From Lachnoclostridium sp. UBA7122 (GTDB taxonomy: Bacteria > Bacillota > Clostridia > Lachnospirales > Lachnospiraceae): a stretch of DNA of 20,280 bases. Made by a program: the position numbers and the translations under genes. Under the pieces are notes generated by a model that ran no database searches, was not told the origin of the DNA, and saw nothing but the letters and a program-made list of their open reading frames with translations. Below, piece after piece: positions 13,206 through 20,280 of this stretch; positions within the stretch are counted from its first letter, which is position 1; each line of letters starts with the position of its first letter. The stretch spans positions 1 to 20,280 of the forward strand of contig DKXQ01000034.1 of assembly GCA_002493085.1 (NCBI GenBank), written 5' to 3'.

Positions 13206-13234
13206 ACTTTGAGGGGTGTCTGATTTCTCAAAGT
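13206..13234. other. Inverted repeat in the 390-base gap before the carboxypeptidase gene
   Basis: ACTTTGAG (13206-13213) and CTCAAAGT (13227-13234) are a perfect 8-bp inverted repeat with a 13-base loop and no T tract after it, so it is not a plain terminator. The gap 13079-13468 holds no gene; its other contents are the 39-nt repeat, a terminator, direct repeats and a promoter. Confidence 0.45.
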
Positions 13235-13252
13235 CAGTATAAGAAAGTATAA

Positions 13253-13298
13253 TAAACAGTCCATTCAGAGGGTAAACCTCTGGAAGGACTGTTTTTTT
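13253..13298 (+). terminator. Rho-independent terminator
   Basis: AACAGTCC (13255-13262) pairs with GGACTGTT (13286-13293), continued by an inner CAGAGG/CCTCTG stem around GTAAA, and followed by T residues. It closes the nuclease/antitoxin transcript. Confidence 0.88.
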
Positions 13299-13340
13299 TG
13301 CTAAGATTGTTATTCAGACAGTAGGAATCAGGAGATGAGA

Positions 13341-13377
13341 ACAGTTATTTCTTACATGAAACGGTTAATTCTTACAT
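13341..13377 (+). promoter_or_regulatory. Direct repeat with 20-nt period, candidate LytTR-regulator site
   Basis: ACAGTTATTTCTTACAT (13341-13357) and ACGGTTAATTCTTACAT (13361-13377) differ at two of 17 positions and are exactly 20 bases apart. Each matches the published LytTR half-site pattern [TA][AC][CA]GTTN[AG][TG] at eight of nine positions. The second copy ends five bases before the -35 box, the usual place for an activator of this type. Similar 20-nt-period repeats precede the genes at 16983 and 20173. Confidence 0.6.
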
Positions 13378-13382
13378 CTCTA

Positions 13383-13412
13383 TTGTGATTAGGATTCTGA
13401 CTGTGGTAAAAT
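13383..13412 (+). promoter_or_regulatory. Putative promoter of the carboxypeptidase gene
   Basis: TTGTGA (13383-13388), an 18-base spacer and TAAAAT (13407-13412). The weak -35 and long spacer suit activator dependence. Confidence 0.5.
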
Positions 13413-13468
13413 GCTGATAATGCGAGGGGAATATAACGGTGTAGTATCGAAAAGTCAAGGAGGTTACA

Positions 13469-14713
13469 ATGAAGAAACTTTTATGGTTCACAACTTTTTT
13501 CGCAATGATAATTTCTCTCCTTGCTGCTACAGGTTCCCATGCGGAGACGACTAATAACAGTGTCTCTGGCGCCGCTGTATACATCTCTGCCGGAGCGGCT
13601 GTCCTGATTGAAGGAAGTACAGGAGAGATTATTTTTGAAAAGAATAAGGATACAGAATTGGTACCTGCCAGTATCACAAAGATTATGACTCTGACTCTGA
13701 TTTTTGAAGCCATTGATCAGGGGAAAATTTCTCTTGAAGATGAAGTTATGGTCAGTGAATATGCTGCCAGCATGGGCGGTTCTCAGGTTTTTTTGGAACC
13801 ACAGGAGACGCAGACAGTGAATACCATGATCAAGTGTATCAGTATCGCTAGTGCCAACGATGCCGCTGTTGCCATGGCTAAGAAAATAGCTGGTTCGGAA
13901 CAGAATTTTGTGAAGATGATGAACCAGAAGGCAAAGGAACTTGGCATGAAACACACCTGGTTCAAGAATTGCACTGGACTGGATGATGATATCAAATCCG
14001 AGCATTTTTCAAGCGCCTATGATGTCGCCCTTATGTCCCGGGAACTCATTACGAAACATCCTGAAATTAGCAATTATTCGACGGTCTGGATGGATAAAAT
14101 CACCCATAAGACTAAAAAAGGCGAAACCGAGTTTGGTTTGACGAACACAAACAAACTTGTCCGCTTTTACGATGGTATTACTGGGCTGAAAACCGGCTCT
14201 ACCTCCAAGGCAAAATATTGTCTGAGCGCCACCGCCAGACGAAACGATACGGATTTGATTGCCGTTATCATGGCAGCGCCCGACCACAAGAAGCGTTTTT
14301 CTGAAGCACAGTCCCTTTTAGATTATGGCTTCGCCAATTGCAGCACATATGAAGATGATTATTCCGATATGACATGGGAACCACTCCATATCCAGAATGG
14401 GAATCCTTCTGAGATCGATGTTTCTCCACAGACAAAATTTACCCATACTTTCACTTCGGAGTATGATTCAGCCAATATTAAAAGGAGGGTTGCTTATAAA
14501 GAAGTGACGGCTCCTGTCAAAACCGGAGATGAGGTCGGTTCCATTGTCTACAGCTATAATGGAGCTGAGATTGGAAGTATTCCCATTCTTGCTAGGCAGG
14601 ATGCCGAAGAAGCAAGAAGTATGAATGTGATACTGCTTTCAATTGTAATCGTAATAGTTATTTGTTTGGTTGGTGGAGTTTCAATTTACTTTAAAAAGTG
14701 CAAAAAAGATTGA
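13469..14713 (+). CDS. Serine-type D-Ala-D-Ala carboxypeptidase (S11 family, DacA/DacF-like)
   Basis: A 414-residue protein starts at ATG 13469 after CAAGGAGG. Residues 1-25 are a signal peptide. The S11 active-site triad is complete: S68-x-x-K71 in VPASITK, S128-A-N130 in IASANDAA, and K241-T-G in LKTGSTSKAKY. It trims the terminal D-Ala from peptidoglycan pentapeptides outside the cell. A PBP5-type C-terminal beta domain occupies ~310-375, and one membrane helix (~380-405) followed by KKCKKD anchors it, in place of the usual amphipathic helix. The gene looks richer in G+C than its neighbours. The LytTR-like repeats upstream suggest control by the two-component system at 18020. Confidence 0.93.
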   Translation: MKKLLWFTTFFAMIISLLAATGSHAETTNNSVSGAAVYISAGAAVLIEGSTGEIIFEKNKDTELVPASITKIMTLTLIFEAIDQGKISLEDEVMVSEYAASMGGSQVFLEPQETQTVNTMIKCISIASANDAAVAMAKKIAGSEQNFVKMMNQKAKELGMKHTWFKNCTGLDDDIKSEHFSSAYDVALMSRELITKHPEISNYSTVWMDKITHKTKKGETEFGLTNTNKLVRFYDGITGLKTGSTSKAKYCLSATARRNDTDLIAVIMAAPDHKKRFSEAQSLLDYGFANCSTYEDDYSDMTWEPLHIQNGNPSEIDVSPQTKFTHTFTSEYDSANIKRRVAYKEVTAPVKTGDEVGSIVYSYNGAEIGSIPILARQDAEEARSMNVILLSIVIVIVICLVGGVSIYFKKCKKD

Positions 14714-14721
14714 AGCATTGT

Positions 14722-14894
14722 ATGTATTGTGGTTCAGAGATGTCAGATGAGACTGGGTTTTGTGGGAATTGTGATAAGGGGTAAAACAGGTATCAGACAA
14801 AAGTGTCATAAAGAAACCATTTATTTTTTTCAACAAGTATGAGATAAAGAATCGAAAACTGTTGAAAAAATGGGGAAATAAAAAGAACAAGTAG
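14722..14894 (+). pseudogene. Collapsed zinc-ribbon/YARHG gene
   Basis: A zinc-ribbon start (MYCGSEMSDETGFCGNCDKG, 14722-14784) ends at a stop. About 45 bases later another frame gives FFNKYEIKNRKLLKKWGNKK up to TAG 14892-14894. That end matches the last residues of the YARHG protein at 7795-8529 (FFNKYEIKNRNFLNKW). The membrane helix, linker and YARHG body are missing, so most of the gene was deleted between its two ends. Confidence 0.72.
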
Positions 14895-14907
14895 AGGAGG
14901 ATAAAAA

Positions 14908-15345
14908 ATGTATTGTGAAAATTGTGGAAGCGAAATTGGAGTAAACGCGGAGTATTGTCCGGAATGTGGAACTGCAGTAGCTAAAGGACGCGTTACACTT
15001 AAGGAGGTAAAGGAGGCTATGGTATTAAAAGAAAATAGGGAAGAACAAAAAAATCAGCATCAAGAGAATCAAAATCAAGGGAGTCAGGGGACTCAAGCAA
15101 TTGTGAATATTCCCATCGCTGGATATAATCCGAAGTGGGATTATACTCCGATTGGCATGTGGGGGTATTTCTTTTATAATATTTTATTTGCGATTCCGTT
15201 AATTGGTCAGATTTTTCTTCTCATCTACGCATTAGGTGGTACGAAAAAAATTAACCTGCGTAATTATGCGAGATCCTTTTTCTGTATGATAATTATATTG
15301 GCGGTTATTGGTCTGATAGTTGCAGCTATCATATCATCATTATAA
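14908..15345 (+). CDS. Zinc-ribbon membrane protein, 145 aa
   Basis: The start is ATG 14908 after GAGGAGG. Residues 1-26 are a zinc ribbon (C3, C6, C17, C20), followed by a charged Gln/Glu/Asn-rich linker (~30-62). Two membrane segments lie at ~84-110 (WGYFFYNILFAIPLIGQIFL) and ~123-144. The C-terminus ends inside or just after the last helix. Function unknown. It lies 34 bases before another zinc-ribbon protein and is probably co-transcribed with it. Confidence 0.82.
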   Translation: MYCENCGSEIGVNAEYCPECGTAVAKGRVTLKEVKEAMVLKENREEQKNQHQENQNQGSQGTQAIVNIPIAGYNPKWDYTPIGMWGYFFYNILFAIPLIGQIFLLIYALGGTKKINLRNYARSFFCMIIILAVIGLIVAAIISSL

Positions 15346-15379
15346 TGATATTGTTGGATTTCTGGAAAGGGGAAAATTT

Positions 15380-16792
15380 ATGTTTTGTAGGAATTGCGGA
15401 AAGGAAATAGAAAGTCAGGCTGCGCAGTGTCCCCATTGTGGAACAAAGACTCGTGTTGGTTATATAAGAGGGAAGATAAAGAAATATTCTTTTATTACGA
15501 GTGGTGCCATAGTAATGTTTATCCTGATTATGGTTATATTACAGGCAACAGGTTTTTTTGAATACATAAATCGACAGAAAGAATTAAGAGAAATTAGGAG
15601 TACACGGATGGAGATGGCAGAGAATACGTTAGAAAGCCTGTCATTTAATGCCGTAAAAATCTCTTATGAAGGGTTATCAGCAACATTGTCCTTTGATAAT
15701 GAACAGATGTATATTTTGGATGGTGCCGGCAATATTGGTACTTTTCTTGCATATTCAAAAGGTGGGAAAGTATATCAGTGTGTGAATGAAGCGGAAGTGT
15801 TTAGTGAAACAAAAATCAGTCCTCTTTCCAGAGATGTTTTTGAAAAAATGGCAGGTTTAATAAAGGATGAAATGGAATATGAATCCCATGATGCAGATTC
15901 TACGGTATTGAAAGGAACACTGGAGGATTCAAAAGAAATTGTGCAGTTAATCCGTGAATTTGCCAAATTTTCAGGAGAGGATGTGGATTTTGATGATTCA
16001 ATGAAAAATCTTGCCTTTACCTTGAACATTTACACGGATGGGAGGATTATGGTAACTCTTAATGACTGTTCTATTGAATATATGTTAACTGATATTGATG
16101 CGAAAGAAGAAATGAAAGCAGTATTCGTGGAAAGATTTCGTGATAGTGTGCGTTCAGGTACATATTACTTGAGTGATAATAATACGGAGATTAGAATTGA
16201 TGAAGATTGTGAAGTGATTAGTGATGATTTTGAACGCAAGATTATGTTGTATATTAATGGAGAAGCAAAGACGGTATCATATGATTCGCTGAAAGAAAGT
16301 GAGAAAGGACTTTATTATGAAAATACTCTTTATCCGGCTGGCACCAGAGCAGAGTATGAGCAGAAACAGGAGATGAGGAGAGAACAAGAGGAGGCGATGA
16401 AGGAAGAACTTGCAGCTTGCAAAAAATGTGTGATTGTAAATAAGAAACTTAAAGTTCTGATTGGACTGCGTGAGGTAAGCGACGGATTTTTTGGAGCAAA
16501 AAATTATGGGGAGTATTATACAGAACCATATGAGAAAGCAAGAATTGTTGTACATAAGATCGAGGGCAGACTTGAGGATGATAGTTATGGGATTTTTATG
16601 TCCGGTGAATTTACTGCTGGCAATGGCAAAGTATTTCCCTTTAATAAACAAGTGGATGTTTGTAGGGATTATGTGTGTATGGAAAGTGAAAAGGGACAGG
16701 AATTATTTGAGGGATATGAAGATCATGAAAAAATTGGGTTTTCGAAGAATAGAGTTGTATTGACGAATTGGGAGATTGGGGGATATTATTAA
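15380..16792 (+). CDS. Zinc-ribbon, single-pass membrane protein with large extracellular part
   Basis: ATG 15380 (470 aa) follows AAAGGGG; frames extending further upstream would overlap the previous gene and lack the ribosome site. The protein opens MFCRNCGKEIESQAAQCPHC, a zinc ribbon (C3, C6, C17, C20), with one membrane helix at ~39-60. The remaining ~410 residues should be outside. They are rich in Asp, Glu and aromatic residues, with strand-like segments (MENTLESLSFNAVKISYEG region), a Glu/Arg-rich helix (YEQKQEMRREQEEAMKEEL, ~325-345) and a last domain beginning ACKKCVIVNKKLKVLIG. I recognise no named domain. The zinc-ribbon/helix/ectodomain layout is the same as in the YARHG protein. 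Confidence 0.85.
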   Translation: MFCRNCGKEIESQAAQCPHCGTKTRVGYIRGKIKKYSFITSGAIVMFILIMVILQATGFFEYINRQKELREIRSTRMEMAENTLESLSFNAVKISYEGLSATLSFDNEQMYILDGAGNIGTFLAYSKGGKVYQCVNEAEVFSETKISPLSRDVFEKMAGLIKDEMEYESHDADSTVLKGTLEDSKEIVQLIREFAKFSGEDVDFDDSMKNLAFTLNIYTDGRIMVTLNDCSIEYMLTDIDAKEEMKAVFVERFRDSVRSGTYYLSDNNTEIRIDEDCEVISDDFERKIMLYINGEAKTVSYDSLKESEKGLYYENTLYPAGTRAEYEQKQEMRREQEEAMKEELAACKKCVIVNKKLKVLIGLREVSDGFFGAKNYGEYYTEPYEKARIVVHKIEGRLEDDSYGIFMSGEFTAGNGKVFPFNKQVDVCRDYVCMESEKGQELFEGYEDHEKIGFSKNRVVLTNWEIGGYY

Positions 16793-16800
16793 CTGAAGAT

Positions 16801-16870
16801 CTTAAATATAATAATATTTAAGGCTTAAAGGGACACAGACAAGTTATCCAGAACGGTCTGTGTCCTCTTT
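16801..16870 (+). terminator. Two consecutive hairpins, terminator of the zinc-ribbon pair
   Basis: CTTAAATA/TATTTAAG (16801-16808 with 16815-16822) is followed by GGACACAGAC/GTCTGTGTCC (16831-16840 with 16856-16865), a perfect 10-bp stem with a 15-base loop, then a T-rich run. The second hairpin is the likely terminator; the first may be an extra element. Confidence 0.7.
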
Positions 16871-16875
16871 ACGTT

Positions 16876-16908
16876 TTTAATTTCTGTCAAAAAAATTTAA
16901 TTTCTGCC
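16876..16908 (+). promoter_or_regulatory. Direct repeat with 20-nt period, candidate LytTR-regulator site
   Basis: TTTAATTTCTGTC (16876-16888) and TTTAATTTCTGCC (16896-16908) are 20 bases apart and differ at one position. The C of TTCT in the second copy lies 12 bases before the -35 box, the same distance as at the carboxypeptidase promoter. The core also matches the repeats at 20057-20111. Confidence 0.6.
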
Positions 16909-16915
16909 AGAGATG

Positions 16916-16944
16916 TTGATGAAAAACCATTCGTGATGTATACA
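16916..16944 (+). promoter_or_regulatory. Putative promoter of the 313-aa protein gene, with overlapping operator-like palindrome
   Basis: TTGATG (16916-16921), 17 bases, TATACA (16939-16944). A perfect 9-bp inverted repeat TATACAGAT...ATCTGTATA (16939-16947 and 16962-16970) begins on the -10 box and ends at the GGAGG ribosome site. Its left arm would not be transcribed, so it suits a repressor site better than an RNA hairpin. Confidence 0.55.
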
Positions 16945-16982
16945 GATATTCAGAATAGAAAATCTGTATAGGAGGATTAAGT

Positions 16983-17924
16983 TTGAAAGTAGACATTTTT
17001 AAAAATCAGGAAATTATATTGGATGATACACAAAATAAAATCCCGAAGATTGATTATGAACAGAACATTAAGCCGGATAGAAGTTTACTGGATTACTATC
17101 TGGCAGATGAAAGAGCGAAAACCGTTGTTTCGTCTTTCTTATATACGAGGTCTGGGACTAGTCAGGATTTGTTGAATGTAAAGCCATTAAATTATTGTAA
17201 GATGGCAGAAAATAATTATCCCTTTGATGAAAATAAATTGGATAAAGAGGATATCTGGCTCACTGAGGACGAGAACGGGCGCAAGATGACTCCATACATG
17301 AGATATAACAAAGATAAGGTAAATTATCTAGTGCATTATTACTTGGAACGCGGAGGAGATATGAGAATGTATCCTTTTGAAAACGATAGTGATGAGACCA
17401 GGACAGCATACAAGCATCTGGCTGAATTTTATGCGTATCAGGCTCTGGAGGAAAGCCGTCTTAGGAGTGTATTTACAGATTCCGGGGTAGATACTGCAAC
17501 AATTACTGTAGATGCAAAAGGAGAAATCAAAATTGAGACAAAAGCTTATGGCAATCAGGAACAATTGGAAAATGTAAAGAGGAAACTGACTGAATTTGGG
17601 AAGACAGCAACTGCCTTTCGAAATATAATATTTAGGGAGGGACAGCAATACGCGGGCTTTTCGGGAGAAAAGAAAATTGAGTTATCCGGTATGTATTATA
17701 CTGGCTGGATTCTTTACCGGCATTATGGACTTAGAGTTGAGGATTTGTCCATATCGGAAGATGGTCGGATTTCCGGATTGACAGAAGATGTTTATAGTGA
17801 TTATGAATATCGAGCTGACTCCGATTTTTACAAGAATATTATAAAACTGATAGAGAGAGGAGGTTCAAGTGAGGATGAGGTGGGTAGAATAGTTTACAAG
17901 GAAGGAGATATATTTGTCTTGTGA
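16983..17924 (+). CDS. Hypothetical cytoplasmic protein, 313 aa
   Basis: The start is TTG 16983, seven bases after AGGAGG; no ATG is better placed. There is no signal peptide or membrane helix. The protein is charged and aromatic, with segments such as LLDYYLADERAKTVVSSFLY (~37-56), YLVHYYLERGGDMRMYPFE (~115-133) and YYTGWILYRHYGLRVEDLSI (~235-255). I do not recognise the family. The LytTR-like repeats, the good promoter and the position right before the two-component genes suggest it is controlled by them. It lies 95 bases before the response regulator and may be read together with it, since I see no terminator between. Confidence 0.8.
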   Translation: MKVDIFKNQEIILDDTQNKIPKIDYEQNIKPDRSLLDYYLADERAKTVVSSFLYTRSGTSQDLLNVKPLNYCKMAENNYPFDENKLDKEDIWLTEDENGRKMTPYMRYNKDKVNYLVHYYLERGGDMRMYPFENDSDETRTAYKHLAEFYAYQALEESRLRSVFTDSGVDTATITVDAKGEIKIETKAYGNQEQLENVKRKLTEFGKTATAFRNIIFREGQQYAGFSGEKKIELSGMYYTGWILYRHYGLRVEDLSISEDGRISGLTEDVYSDYEYRADSDFYKNIIKLIERGGSSEDEVGRIVYKEGDIFVL

Positions 17925-18019
17925 TGGATAAGAAATATATTTAGTTTGTCGATATATTTTATAATAAACTTGCTAATATATGAGATAAAAATGTGAGGGA
18001 ATAAAGAAAGGGGAATCCT

Positions 18020-18757
18020 ATGCTTTATATAGCGATATGTGATGATGAAAAGTATTTTTTGTCAGAGGAGAAAAAACTCATTACAAAGTATATGAAGGAG
18101 AAGGGCTACCCTTGTCAGATTGATTCGTTTGAATCAGGAATTGATTTCATTGATTCAGAAAGAGATGCGAATAGGAATAAATGTCAGTATGATATACTTT
18201 TCTTGGACGTCAATATGGTAAGGATGAATGGAATAGAGCTGGCAGAGCGAATCAGGAAGTATGATAATAATGTATACATTGTATTTGTGACGGCGTTTAT
18301 TGATTATTCGCTGGAAGGATATAAAGTGGATGCGATTCGATATATTTTAAAAGATAATGAATCACTGAAAAAGTCAATGTATGAGTGTCTGGATGCAATT
18401 ACAGACCGGATGAGTGACATAGAGAGAAAAGTTACATTGGAGTTTTTGGAAGGTAAAAAAACGATTAGGCTGGATGATATTTTATACGTGGAGAGCAATT
18501 TGCACAAACTAATATTTCATATAAGGGGACAGAACGAAAAAAATTATACAATGTATGAAAAGTTAGACAATATGGATAAAAAATTTCAGGGACATCATTT
18601 CTGCCGGATTCATAAAAGTTATCTGGTAAATTTAAAATATGTTCAAGATATGGAAAGATATGCAGTCACGTTAGTGAATGGCGAGAAGGTCTGTATTTCA
18701 CAACCTAGATATAAAGAGGTCAGAGAAAAATTTATCTGCTATCAAGGAGAGATTTAG
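18020..18757 (+). CDS. LytTR-family response regulator (AgrA-like)
   Basis: A 245-residue protein starts at ATG 18020 after AAAGGGG. Residues 1-120 are a receiver domain: acidic pair D8/D9 (IAICDDE), phosphoacceptor D63 (DILFLDVNM), T91 (YIVFVTA) and K111 (RYILKDN). Residues ~138-240 are a LytTR DNA-binding domain (LDDILYVESNLHKLIFHI, then FCRIHKSYLVNLKYVQDM). It should bind direct repeats as a dimer when phosphorylated by the adjacent kinase. Its stop is directly followed by the kinase ATG. Likely targets are the 20-nt-period repeats at 13341, 16876 and 20057. No such repeat is evident just upstream of this gene. Confidence 0.94.
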   Translation: MLYIAICDDEKYFLSEEKKLITKYMKEKGYPCQIDSFESGIDFIDSERDANRNKCQYDILFLDVNMVRMNGIELAERIRKYDNNVYIVFVTAFIDYSLEGYKVDAIRYILKDNESLKKSMYECLDAITDRMSDIERKVTLEFLEGKKTIRLDDILYVESNLHKLIFHIRGQNEKNYTMYEKLDNMDKKFQGHHFCRIHKSYLVNLKYVQDMERYAVTLVNGEKVCISQPRYKEVREKFICYQGEI

Positions 18758-20056
18758 ATGAAATTACATCCTTGGGGGATGGTTTATACTATTCTCTATA
18801 TAATTTTGTGTAAAATATTTTTGGAAACATTTGCCAAAAGGCGCTCCGGTCATGTCAGTTACACAATCGTGCTGCTGGGTGTTTTATCTGTTTTAGAATA
18901 TGTGTTATCTATTTTTTTGTCGGATTTTATGATTCCCAAAGCAGTCATTATAATTTTGCTGGGAACGATTGTGATGAGTTGCATATTTGAAGAAAAATTG
19001 CTGCGTATTCTTGGCTTGATACTCTTGTTTCAGGGGCTTTGTTTTGCGACAGATTATATTTCATGGGCTTTTCTAAACAATGTTTTTGCATCTATCCAAC
19101 AAGATTATACGTTGACAACAAATATGCAGATGTTCATGGCGATAATAAGTCAGATTTTGCTGTTTTGTATTCTATTGGTAATAAAAAAGCGTTTTGTAAA
19201 GCAGGATTTTGCTATGCTTACCAGAATGGAATGGCTGCGTGTTATGGTGTTTCCGGTTTTCACAATTATTTCAACTATTTCTATGTCAGTTTATTTTGGG
19301 TTTTCTACAAACGTAGAGCAGAAAAACATGTTACTTTGTATTGCGTTTGGGATGTTAATTATGAATATTCTTTTGTTCTACCTGATTGGAGATATTTTAA
19401 AGAGGGAAGCCGGATTAAGGAAGGAAGCATTATTCCGTAAACAAGTAAAGAGCGAGATTGAAATGTACCAGCAGATTTCTGAAAATTATAACCAGCAGCG
19501 TAAGCGGGAACATGAGTTTAGAAATCAGATGCTTGTGATTGGTGCTCTGGTAAAGGATAGGAAACTGGATATGCTGGAAGATTATTTGAGCAAGTGGGAG
19601 GAGAAACCGGAGAACCGAATTGATTATTTTGACACGAACCATGTCATAGTGAATGTTGTTTTGAATACAAAATATCAGGAGGCAAGAGATAAGGGGATAG
19701 CTTTTGTAGTAAAAATAAATGATTTATCGAAGATACAAATTCAGGACGAGGATGTGGTCATTATTCTATCTAATTTGTTGAATAATGCGATAGAGGCTTG
19801 TGAATCGTGTAAAGAGAAAGTAATAAAGATTAAGCTTGTGAAGGAGAAGCGGCAGACAGTGATATCTGTCATTAACACATTTGGATTGGAGCCGGTGTTG
19901 TCTGGTGGAGAATACCAGACGACAAAAGAGAATAAAGCAGCACATGGTATTGGTATACACAATATAAAGGAAACGGTAGGCAAGTATGGCGGTTCCTGTG
20001 TCATTAAGCATAATGAGCACTTGTTTCAGTTTATTATTGTTATTCCGGAGAAATAG
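18758..20056 (+). CDS. AgrC-like sensor histidine kinase (GHKL, HATPase_c_5)
   Basis: A 432-residue protein starts at ATG 18758, immediately after the regulator's stop, with AAGGAGAG upstream. Residues 1-215 hold about six membrane helices without an extracellular domain, the layout of AgrC/peptide-sensing kinases. A coiled segment leads to the phosphorylated histidine H252 in REHEFRNQM. The ATP-binding domain has an N box (ILSNLLNNAIEAC, N339/N343) and a G box (HGIGIHNIKETVGKYGG, ~396-412). It should phosphorylate the regulator at 18020. No agrB or agrD-like gene is seen in this window, so the signal is unknown. Confidence 0.93.
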   Translation: MKLHPWGMVYTILYIILCKIFLETFAKRRSGHVSYTIVLLGVLSVLEYVLSIFLSDFMIPKAVIIILLGTIVMSCIFEEKLLRILGLILLFQGLCFATDYISWAFLNNVFASIQQDYTLTTNMQMFMAIISQILLFCILLVIKKRFVKQDFAMLTRMEWLRVMVFPVFTIISTISMSVYFGFSTNVEQKNMLLCIAFGMLIMNILLFYLIGDILKREAGLRKEALFRKQVKSEIEMYQQISENYNQQRKREHEFRNQMLVIGALVKDRKLDMLEDYLSKWEEKPENRIDYFDTNHVIVNVVLNTKYQEARDKGIAFVVKINDLSKIQIQDEDVVIILSNLLNNAIEACESCKEKVIKIKLVKEKRQTVISVINTFGLEPVLSGGEYQTTKENKAAHGIGIHNIKETVGKYGGSCVIKHNEHLFQFIIVIPEK

Positions 20057-20111
20057 GTTTTTGTTTCTGCTATCGTATTTTAGTTTCTGTAATAAAAGTT
20101 AAGTTTTTGTG
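20057..20111 (+). promoter_or_regulatory. Three direct repeats with 20-nt period, candidate LytTR-regulator site
   Basis: GTTTCTG at 20063-20069, GTTTCTG at 20083-20089 and GTTTTTG at 20103-20109 follow each other at exactly 20 bases. Around them, TTTTTGTTTCTGC and TTTTAGTTTCTGT share the TTTAATTTCTG core of the 16876 site. A TATTAT at 20128-20133 could be the -10 box. The site lies between the kinase stop and the gene at 20173. Confidence 0.6.
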
Positions 20112-20172
20112 TTTGGAAAACGAAAAATATTATGCAGTAGTTGATTTGCAAAAAGGAAAGGAAGTGACAAGG

Positions 20173-20280
20173 ATGTCAATGAATATCAATGGAAATGTGG
20201 AAGCTGGAGGATTATTGTCCCATGAGTTTTTGCGTATAAAAAATATGAATAAAAACAAACCTCTGACGGGACAAAAATTA
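20173..20280 (+). CDS. Start of an unknown protein (3'-partial)
   Basis: ATG 20173 follows an AAGGAAAGGAAG-type region; 36 codons are visible, beginning MSMNINGNVEAGGLLSHEFL, before the window ends. No signal peptide is apparent. The family cannot be judged. The three 20-nt-period repeats upstream suggest the same control as the gene at 16983. Confidence 0.6.
   Translation, partial: MSMNINGNVEAGGLLSHEFLRIKNMNKNKPLTGQKL

Noticed and set aside
14009..14287. Minus-strand open frames across the carboxypeptidase gene
   Set aside because: They mirror a gene with all S11 catalytic motifs on the plus strand and show no independent evidence of coding.
20057..20111. Three regularly spaced repeats considered as a tiny CRISPR
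   Set aside because: The repeated word is only about 7-11 bases and the period is 20, far too short for a repeat-spacer unit; a regulator-binding array fits better.

Overview
The window looks like a low-GC Gram-positive chromosome segment from a clostridial, probably Lachnospiraceae, genome. This rests on strong GGAGG-type ribosome binding sites, sigma-A-like promoters, an AgrA/AgrC-like two-component pair, an S11 D,D-carboxypeptidase, zinc-ribbon membrane proteins with YARHG and LprI-like domains, and PD-(D/E)XK (Rpn/YhgA-like) genes. The assignment is inferred from gene content; there is no rRNA or tRNA, and I see no CRISPR array.

Region 1 (1-1480) is debris. It holds the end of an unknown gene, a short HEPN-like remnant, a 118-aa orphan, and a toxin-antitoxin pair whose RelE/ParE toxin has lost its middle. 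Region 2 (1554-6076) is the most unusual block. A hydrophobic ~510-aa protein of unknown family (2001-3533) is coupled to a tail-anchored coiled-coil protein with 84-bp tandem repeats (3536-4630). A WYL-domain regulator (4679-5662) and a strong terminator follow. Broken Cro/CI-type regulators lie on the minus strand on both sides.

Region 3 (6125-8529) encodes a secreted Big2-like/FN3/LprI-like protein and two zinc-ribbon membrane proteins, one ending in a YARHG domain. Region 4 (8616-11829) has a SAM methyltransferase, a TetR regulator with a CPBP membrane protease whose expected start is out of frame at an A6 tract, a DUF3237 protein, and a decayed methyltransferase. Region 5 (12010-13300) has a PD-(D/E)XK nuclease-like gene split by a palindromic insertion, then an orphan antitoxin paralogous to the one at 950. 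Both antitoxin loci are followed by the same 39-nt repeat.

Region 6 (13341-20280) is the functional right half. It has a D,D-carboxypeptidase, an eroded zinc-ribbon/YARHG gene, two more zinc-ribbon membrane proteins, an unknown 313-aa protein, a LytTR response regulator with its AgrC-like kinase, and the start of another gene. Direct repeats with a 20-nt period sit in front of the carboxypeptidase, the 313-aa protein and the gene at the right edge. They look like binding sites for the LytTR regulator encoded between them, so these genes may form one cell-envelope regulon.

Two candidates for something undescribed stand out: the 2001-5662 cassette and the 20-nt-repeat regulon.
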